Source: an uncultured Faecalibacterium sp. (GTDB taxonomy: Bacteria > Bacillota > Clostridia > Oscillospirales > Ruminococcaceae). From it: DNA of 28,560 bases. Each line of letters begins with the position of its first letter. The first letter of the stretch is position 1. Where the stretch lies: contig CAKSWG010000025.1 of NCBI GenBank assembly GCA_934511465.1, forward strand, positions 1 to 28,560. The letters run 5' to 3'. Made by a program: the position numbers and the translations under genes. Below the pieces are notes generated by a model. It made no database searches and was not told the origin of the DNA. It was given only the letters and a program-made list of their open reading frames with translations. Shown in pieces: positions 23,232-28,560 of the stretch.

Positions 23232-23260
23232 TTTTCATTTGGCGTGGAACGTGGTAAGAT
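23232..23260 (+). promoter_or_regulatory. Possible promoter of the M3 peptidase gene
   Basis: TTTTCA (23232-23237), 17 bases, then TAAGAT (23255-23260), about 50 bases before the ATG. The -35 is weak. No other candidate is better in 23150-23300. Confidence 0.45.
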
Positions 23261-23310
23261 GGGTTTAACCTTAAAAATGGAGTTTTTCTCCCGGAAAGGA
23301 ATGTTCCCCC

Positions 23311-25002
23311 ATGAAATTCAGCGAAATGACCTATACCCGCCCGGATATCGACGCCCTGCTGGCCCGCTGCAAAGAGCTGGCCGCAAAGGCCGCTGCCGCG
23401 CCGGACGGCGGCGCCCTTGTCAAGCTCTACTACGAGCAGAGCGAAGCCTTTGCGGAGTACAACACCGCCGCAAACCTTGCCAACATCCATTATACCTGCG
23501 ACACCCGCGATGCCTACTGGAAGGCCGAGCAGGACTTCTTTGATGCCAACGGCCCAGCCGTGACCAACGCCAGCGTGGAGATCAGCCGTGCTTTCCTCGC
23601 AAACCCGCATGTGGACGCCCTGACAGCAAAGTTTGGCACCACCTGCGTGGCCGGCATGAAGAACGCCGTTCTCAGCATGGACGACCGCACCGTGGAGTTG
23701 CAGCAGAAGTTCAACGCGCTGGTGAGCCGCTACCAGCAGATCTACGGCGGCGCACTGGTGGAGCTGGACGGCAAGCAGCTCACCATCCCCCAGCTGGGCC
23801 CCTACAAGGAGGATCTGGACCCTGCCGTGCGCCGCGCCGCCTACGAGGCCGAGGCCGGTTACTTTGACGCCCACCGCGCCGAGCTGGACGAGCTGTACGG
23901 CGAGATCGTACAGAACCTGAACGCGCAGGCCAAGGTGATGGGCTATCACGACTACAGCGAGCTTTCCTACGTGCGTATGAACCGCATCGGCTATGGCCCG
24001 GAGGAGATCCGGAAATTCCGCGATCAGGTAGCCCGTGACGTGGTGCCCCAGCTGCAAAAAGTAATGGCCATGCGCGCAAAGCGCACCGGCATTGAACACC
24101 CTGCCTTCACCGATCTGCCCATCATGTTCAAAGACGGCAACCCCAAGCCCATCCCCGGCTACAAGGCCCGCATGGATGCCGCCCGCACCATGTACCACGC
24201 GCTGAGCCCCGAGACGGCGGAGTTCATCGACTTTATGCAGGACAATGAGCTGTTCGATGTGGAAAGCCGCCCCGGCAAGATGTCCGGCGGCTATATGACC
24301 AGCCTGCCCAGCTACAAGGCCCCCTTCATCTTTGCCAACTGGAACAACACCTCCGGCGATGTGGATGTGCTGACCCACGAATGCGGCCATGCCTTTGAGG
24401 GCTATGTGGCCGAGCGTGATCCCGCCATCCCCGCCGATCTGGAATGCCCCGGCATGGAGAGCGCCGAGATCCACTCCATGGCCATGGAGTTCCTCACCGC
24501 GCCGTGGCATCACCTGCTGTTTGGCAAGGACACCGGCAAATACGCTTTGCTGCACGCTGAGGACAGCTTTGTGTTCCTTGCTTACGGATGCGAAGTGGAC
24601 GAGTTCCAGCACATCATGTACCAGAACCCGGACCTGACCCCCGACGAGCGCAACGCCGAGTGGCTCAAGCTGGAAAAGAAGTACCGCCCGTGGATCGACT
24701 TTGCGGGCCTGCCTTTCTATGGCCGCGGCGCCGGCTGGCAGCGTCAGCTGCACATTTATGAGTGCCCGTTCTATTATATCGATTACTGCCTTTCCACCAT
24801 GGCCGCACTGCAATTCTTCCTGCTGAGCCTGACCGACCACAAGGACGCATGGCAGCGCTATCTGCGCCTTGTACGCCGCGCCGGTACAGCCAGCTACACC
24901 GAACTGCTCCAGACTGCCGGCCTGAAAGTCCCCTTTGAGGATGGCAGCATCAAGGGCATTGCCCAGCAGATGACCGACTGGCTGGAAGCACATCAGGTAT
25001 AA
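23311..25002 (+). CDS. M3 family oligoendopeptidase (PepF type)
   Basis: This 563-residue cytoplasmic zinc peptidase of the oligoendopeptidase F group cleaves short peptides. HECGH at about 355-359 is the HExxH zinc site, and the third ligand is in ESAEIHSMAMEF about 25 residues on. The C-terminal RQLHIYECPFYYIDYCLS stretch is typical of M3 substrate-binding residues. It starts at 23311 behind GGAAAGGAA. It has no signal peptide. It is codirectional with the next gene, 121 bases away; they are probably separate units. Confidence 0.95.
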   Translation: MKFSEMTYTRPDIDALLARCKELAAKAAAAPDGGALVKLYYEQSEAFAEYNTAANLANIHYTCDTRDAYWKAEQDFFDANGPAVTNASVEISRAFLANPHVDALTAKFGTTCVAGMKNAVLSMDDRTVELQQKFNALVSRYQQIYGGALVELDGKQLTIPQLGPYKEDLDPAVRRAAYEAEAGYFDAHRAELDELYGEIVQNLNAQAKVMGYHDYSELSYVRMNRIGYGPEEIRKFRDQVARDVVPQLQKVMAMRAKRTGIEHPAFTDLPIMFKDGNPKPIPGYKARMDAARTMYHALSPETAEFIDFMQDNELFDVESRPGKMSGGYMTSLPSYKAPFIFANWNNTSGDVDVLTHECGHAFEGYVAERDPAIPADLECPGMESAEIHSMAMEFLTAPWHHLLFGKDTGKYALLHAEDSFVFLAYGCEVDEFQHIMYQNPDLTPDERNAEWLKLEKKYRPWIDFAGLPFYGRGAGWQRQLHIYECPFYYIDYCLSTMAALQFFLLSLTDHKDAWQRYLRLVRRAGTASYTELLQTAGLKVPFEDGSIKGIAQQMTDWLEAHQV

Positions 25003-25123
25003 GAGGGTCGTTTGACGGCAATAACCGGTCGTTTCGTGTCGGTTCTGTGCCCGGCCGGGCAAAACCTGCTATCCTTTCAGACAGAAAAACACATTCGCTT
25101 TTCCACTGAAAGGAGTTTGTCTT

Positions 25124-25792
25124 ATGAAGCTGACCGGATTTTTTAAGCGCTGTGCAGCCTGTCTGTGCACTGCCGCTCTTCTGGCGGGCGGTGCTTCCGC
25201 CTTTGCCCTTTCTCCTGCCGAGATCCCGGCCACAGCGGCGATCGCATCCGTCAATTCTGCCACAGAGGCGCAGCTGCGCTCGGCACTTTCCAGCCTTACC
25301 GTCACTTACGATAAGGACGCCAAAGGCTGGCAGATCGATTCGCCCTACGAGGATGCAAGTCTCGGCAGTGCTTTCTGCGGCCTGTACCCGTACCTGTTCG
25401 TTACACAGGACGACCCCACCGTGTACATCACACTGGGCATGAGCTGCTTTGACAGCAAAAAGATCGAGTTGACGTCTGTCCGCGTGGAGACCAAGGACAG
25501 CTACTACGATTTTACCTGTGACGACCAGTACGGCGGCGGCTACGACAAGGACCTGAAAGCATGGTTCGATTTTGAGTTCTTTGATATCGATGAGCATGCC
25601 GACTACCTGAACGAGTGGGTGGCTGCCAAGAGTGTCACTGCCACCTTTACCGGCAAAGACGGCTCCACCAAAACCTACACCCTGACCAAGAACAATCTGC
25701 AAGCCATCCGCGATATCATGACCGCCTACAATACGCTGGCCGATTCCGATGTATCCACCGCCCAGAGCGTACTGCGCAGCCTTGCAAAGTAA
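25124..25792 (+). CDS. Secreted protein of unknown function
   Basis: The 222-residue protein has a clear signal peptide: Lys/Arg near the start, a hydrophobic CLCTAALLAGGASAFA stretch, and likely signal-peptidase-I cleavage after ASAFA. The mature part is acidic and soluble. A helical start (about 35-55) leads to beta-rich sequence containing YDKDAKGWQIDSPY, a GLYPYLFVTQDDP region, and FDFEFFDIDEHADYLNEW. Three mature cysteines (in FCGLYP, MSCFD, FTCDD) could form a disulfide. I do not recognise a family. AAAGGAG precedes the ATG and a strong terminator follows, so it is an intact gene. Confidence 0.8.
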   Translation: MKLTGFFKRCAACLCTAALLAGGASAFALSPAEIPATAAIASVNSATEAQLRSALSSLTVTYDKDAKGWQIDSPYEDASLGSAFCGLYPYLFVTQDDPTVYITLGMSCFDSKKIELTSVRVETKDSYYDFTCDDQYGGGYDKDLKAWFDFEFFDIDEHADYLNEWVAAKSVTATFTGKDGSTKTYTLTKNNLQAIRDIMTAYNTLADSDVSTAQSVLRSLAK

Positions 25793-25813
25793 ACAGCTCT
25801 TATAAAAAACGAT

Positions 25814-25867
25814 ACGCCCCGCCGGGCGGAGAAGCCTTTTCTCCTGCCCCGGCGGGGCGTTTTTTTG
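25814..25867. terminator. Strong terminator between convergent genes
   Basis: ACGCCCCGCC (25814-25823) pairs with GGCGGGGCGT (25851-25860), with further inner pairing GGAGAA/TTCTCC, then TTTTTTT on the plus strand. The minus strand also has a T-run after the stem (around 25810-25804), so it can end both the secreted-protein gene and the acyltransferase gene. Confidence 0.9.
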
Positions 25868-25869
25868 TT

Positions 25870-26961
25870 TTATAAATGAACCGGGAACCGCGCCGTGACG
25901 CGTTCCACCATCAACGGAAGCACGATGCTGGCCGCCAAACAGATCAAAATGACAACCAGCGCAGGCAGGCCGAGTTTTGTGTACAGGGCGCTGCCCAGAA
26001 ACGCACAGCAAAACGGCTGGTGCAGCAGGTAGATCGTAAACGACGAGCGGCCAAGTGCGGCCAGAAACGCAGCTGCACCTGCATGGAGCCGTCTGCAAAG
26101 GCTGCAAAACGCCAGCATCACGCCGGGCAGCAAAAGGTAAGACAGATACCGGAGCAGCAGTTCTGCCGGCACGGACGGGGCCTGAATGGCATCACCTGCC
26201 CAGCCGGAAAAGAAAGACGCCCGGATAAAAATGTAGGTCAGCCCCGCAAAGCACCAGCAAAGTTTCCATTTCCGGGCAAGGTGCATCCCCTGCATCCACA
26301 TTCCCAGGAGATAAAACGGGAGATATGTGCAGACGTAGCGCGCAAGACCGGCCCAGCCGCCCAGCGGCAGAAGCTCCATGCGCACCAGCGCCACCCCCAA
26401 AAGGGCCAGTACAAACAGGCCGCCCCTTGCGGCCGTTGCCGTCCCGCCGCAGCGCACCGAAGCGCATTCGGCCACCGCAACGAGCGCTGCAATCAAAAAC
26501 AAGGTATAGATGAACCAGAGATGAAACGCATAGATGTTATCACCCTGGAAGCAGCGCAGCAGAAAAAATGGCAAAGACACACCGCCGCCGTAACCGGCCG
26601 AAGCAAGAATGCTCGCCGCAGCCGGAATGCGCAGTGCCACAGCAAATGCAGCATAGCAGCACAGCGAATATGCAAGCCAGGGCAGCAGCTGTTTTTTCAG
26701 TTTCTTTTTTAAAAAAAGGCGCACAGCTGCCAGGGTAGGCTCGCCCTTCGTCATTCGATACACATAGCCCGAAAGCCAGAAAAAGAACGCCATGTGAAAC
26801 GTGTAGATCACGCGGTAGGAATAATCGAGCGCCCAATTTTCCACGCGCATCGGGTCGCGCATCGCATGGCCCCAGAGCACAAGCAGAATCGCAGCGCCCT
26901 TTGCAAGGTCGATCCAGCCGACCCTTTGTTTTGCAGACTGCTGCGCAGTTTGTTTCAGCAT
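25870..26961 (-). CDS. Acyltransferase family 3 membrane protein
   Basis: This 363-residue protein of about ten predicted helices has the acyltransferase-3 opening: WIDLAKGAAILLVLWGH (catalytic-region His) and YTFHMAFFFWLSGYVY. A YLLHQPFCC segment lies near the end. Such enzymes add acetyl or other acyl groups to cell-surface sugars, peptidoglycan or lipids; the target is not evident. The start at 26961 follows AGAGGAGA. It lies between two terminators, next to a serine recombinase. It may be cargo of a mobile element or a resident gene at its border. Confidence 0.88.
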   Translation of the reverse strand: MLKQTAQQSAKQRVGWIDLAKGAAILLVLWGHAMRDPMRVENWALDYSYRVIYTFHMAFFFWLSGYVYRMTKGEPTLAAVRLFLKKKLKKQLLPWLAYSLCCYAAFAVALRIPAAASILASAGYGGGVSLPFFLLRCFQGDNIYAFHLWFIYTLFLIAALVAVAECASVRCGGTATAARGGLFVLALLGVALVRMELLPLGGWAGLARYVCTYLPFYLLGMWMQGMHLARKWKLCWCFAGLTYIFIRASFFSGWAGDAIQAPSVPAELLLRYLSYLLLPGVMLAFCSLCRRLHAGAAAFLAALGRSSFTIYLLHQPFCCAFLGSALYTKLGLPALVVILICLAASIVLPLMVERVTARFPVHL

Positions 26962-26991
26962 TGCCGTATCTCCTCTTTTGCCGCAGATAAA

Positions 26992-27021
26992 ACAAAAAAC
27001 CTCTAACAGATGTCAGAGGTT
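26992..27021 (-). terminator. Terminator of the serine recombinase gene
   Basis: On the minus strand AACCTCT (27015-27021) pairs with AGAGGTT (26998-27004), extended by a G-T and ACA/TGT pairs, then TTTTTTGTTTT. The 5' arm overlaps the recombinase stop codon, so coding sequence and terminator share bases. Confidence 0.75.
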
Positions 27022-28494
27022 TTCCATTGGTGGAGCATTCTCCACAGCACTCGAACCCAACACTTCCTCACGGGTGACCGTTTTGGAATCGTCCGTGAAG
27101 TTGAAATTGAGCACGACCCGGTCGTCAAAGACGTAGACCGAGTTGACAAAGGTATCAATGATCTGCCGCTGGTGTTCCATGTCTCTCATGTCACCCTTGC
27201 GGAATTTTTCAAACCAGAACCGCATCCATTCGCTGGTCAGGACTGGCTTTTTCAGTTCTTCTTCCAGAATGCTGGTGTTCAGGGCTTCTTTCCGGGCTTC
27301 CAGTTCGTCCAACCGCTGTTTGGTGGTCGGGGTCAGGATGCCCTGTTCAATGGCTTCCAGAAGATTTGCCAGCCGCTTCTCTGTATCCCGCAGCTGGTCT
27401 TTCAGGACAGGTAGCCGGGTATTCTCCTGCTGCTGGGCATCCATAATCAAATCTATCAGCCGTTCGATGATTTCATCGCTGAAAATCACCTTAATAGCAG
27501 TTTCCACCACGAATCGTTCCAGCGGTTCCTTGCGGATGGCTTTCAGGTCGCAGTGCGCCTTTCCGTGGCGTTTGGCCTTGCCGCACTTGTAGTAATAGTA
27601 GGTGCTTCCCATGTGGCTTGTGCCGCTTTCACCGCCCATGAGCGTACCGCACTTGCCGCAGAACAGCTTGGTGGTCAGCAGATAGCTCACATCCTCTTTT
27701 GCAGGGCGACCGTGGGCAATCTTGTTCTGCTCGAAACGCTGCTGCACCCGGTTGAACAAGTCCTCGTCCACAATGGCAGGAATGCCGCCCGGTGTCACGA
27801 TGTCCTTATAGCGGTATTCGCCGATGTAACGGCGGTTCCTGAAAATCTGGAAGAAGCTGTTCTTGACAAAGGGCTTGCCAGTACGGGTGCGCAGACCGCG
27901 CTCGTTCAGGGATGCTGCGATTTTCTCGGCAGGCTCGCCATTGGCGTACCGGGTGAAGATCTCCTGCACGATGGGAGCCGTCTCCGGGTCGATATGGTAC
28001 AGCCTGTCCTCCTTGCCAATGGTGAAGCCCAGCGGGACGATGCCGCCGTTATACTTGCACTGGAGGGCGTTTTCGCGCTCACCGCGCGCCACTTTCAGCG
28101 CAAGTTCGGCGGAATAGTATTCCGCCATGCCGATAAGCATACTCTCCACCATAATGCCTTCAGGCCCCTGCGAAATGGGTTCCATGGCAGACACCAGATG
28201 GACACCGTTCTTTTCCAGCTGGTACTTGTAGTTCACGGCATCGTAACGATTCCGGGCAAAGCGGTCGAGTTTCCAGACCAGAACTACATCGAAGATTTTC
28301 TTTGCACTGTCCTTGATCATTCTCTGGAAGTCCGGGCGGTCATCCGTTTTGGCAGAGTAGGCACGGTCAATGTAGGTACCGACCACAGTGATGCCGTTCT
28401 TCTCGGCGTAGTCCTTGCAGTCGCGCAGCTGTCCCTCAATGGACGCTTCGCGCTGGCTATCGGATGAATAGCGGGCGTAGATTACGGCGGTCAT
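27013..28494 (-). CDS. Large serine recombinase (site-specific integrase)
   Basis: The 493-residue protein has an N-terminal resolvase domain (about 1-150) with YARYSSDSQREASIEGQ, where Ser10 or Ser11 is the catalytic nucleophile, and LDRFARNR carrying the active-site arginines. A recombinase DNA-binding domain follows (about 155-265). A zinc-ribbon (CGKCG...KCGKAKRHGKAHC) and a long coiled coil (about 365-420) complete it. These enzymes integrate and excise phages and conjugative elements at short att sites. G+C is visibly lower than in the neighbouring housekeeping genes, a sign of transfer. The gene is intact, with AGAGAGG before the ATG. Partner genes would lie beyond the right edge. Confidence 0.94.
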   Translation of the reverse strand: MTAVIYARYSSDSQREASIEGQLRDCKDYAEKNGITVVGTYIDRAYSAKTDDRPDFQRMIKDSAKKIFDVVLVWKLDRFARNRYDAVNYKYQLEKNGVHLVSAMEPISQGPEGIMVESMLIGMAEYYSAELALKVARGERENALQCKYNGGIVPLGFTIGKEDRLYHIDPETAPIVQEIFTRYANGEPAEKIAASLNERGLRTRTGKPFVKNSFFQIFRNRRYIGEYRYKDIVTPGGIPAIVDEDLFNRVQQRFEQNKIAHGRPAKEDVSYLLTTKLFCGKCGTLMGGESGTSHMGSTYYYYKCGKAKRHGKAHCDLKAIRKEPLERFVVETAIKVIFSDEIIERLIDLIMDAQQQENTRLPVLKDQLRDTEKRLANLLEAIEQGILTPTTKQRLDELEARKEALNTSILEEELKKPVLTSEWMRFWFEKFRKGDMRDMEHQRQIIDTFVNSVYVFDDRVVLNFNFTDDSKTVTREEVLGSSAVENAPPMENL

Positions 28495-28560
28495 GGCTGC
28501 ACCTCTCTTTACACATCATTGAATGTCAGGTTATTCAATCGAAGCAATGTTTCGTATAAC

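Noticed and set aside
23098..25062. Long minus-strand open frame opposite the M3 peptidase
   Set aside because: The same codon-bias shadow; the plus-strand frame has the zinc motif and a good start.

Overview
The window looks like chromosome from a GC-rich, low-G+C-phylum (Firmicutes/Bacillota) gut clostridium. It most resembles Faecalibacterium or a close Oscillospiraceae relative. The grounds are strong AGGAGG-type ribosome binding sites, an ECF folate transporter gene under a tetrahydrofolate riboswitch, a DUF3842 gene, a PyrDB/PyrK dihydroorotate dehydrogenase, and families of palindromic intergenic repeats. The genus is inferred from sequence character, not from a database match. Almost all genes lie on the minus strand; cysE, an M3 peptidase gene and a secreted-protein gene are on the plus strand.

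Layout. Bases 1-435 hold no convincing gene. They carry three tandem minus-strand promoters firing off the left edge, and a bidirectional terminator. At 436-2345 is an autoregulated-looking operon: a MerR regulator with a membrane tail, a YbjQ-family protein and a CPBP membrane protease. A DEAD-box helicase and an HU protein follow, separated by a long repeat element. At 4744-13902 is the pyrimidine operon, transcribed leftward in the order pyrC-pyrF-pyrK-pyrD-pyrE-carA-carB. With pyrB supplied from elsewhere it would cover the path from bicarbonate to UMP. It begins with a short leader peptide that stops three bases before a rho-independent terminator, and has a second promoter before pyrE. 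cysE and DUF3842 converge on a repeat element. DUF3842 is translationally coupled to a PepV-like dipeptidase. A MATE exporter, exonuclease III and a small COG2426 membrane protein form another minus-strand operon.

At 19850-20783 a gene-free kilobase holds a candidate structured RNA with its own promoter and terminator, and a composite repeat. At 20784-23145 a perfect-spacing promoter, a THF riboswitch and an intrinsic terminator precede folT (folate uptake). folC (folate polyglutamylation, which traps imported folate) lies downstream, with another repeat between them. The plus-strand M3 oligopeptidase and a secreted protein of unknown function follow. The right end has an acyltransferase-3 gene and a large serine recombinase, probably the edge of an integrated mobile element.

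The most unusual structure is a family of four intergenic elements (about 240-550 bp). Their ends fold into conserved, covarying hairpins. Just inside each end lies a hairpin of fixed geometry (usually 16 bp, loop TGCG or its complement CGCA) whose stem sequence differs at every copy and even between the two ends of one copy. The second notable feature is the pyr leader, which resembles translation-coupled, UTP-sensing attenuation rather than the PyrR control usual in Firmicutes.
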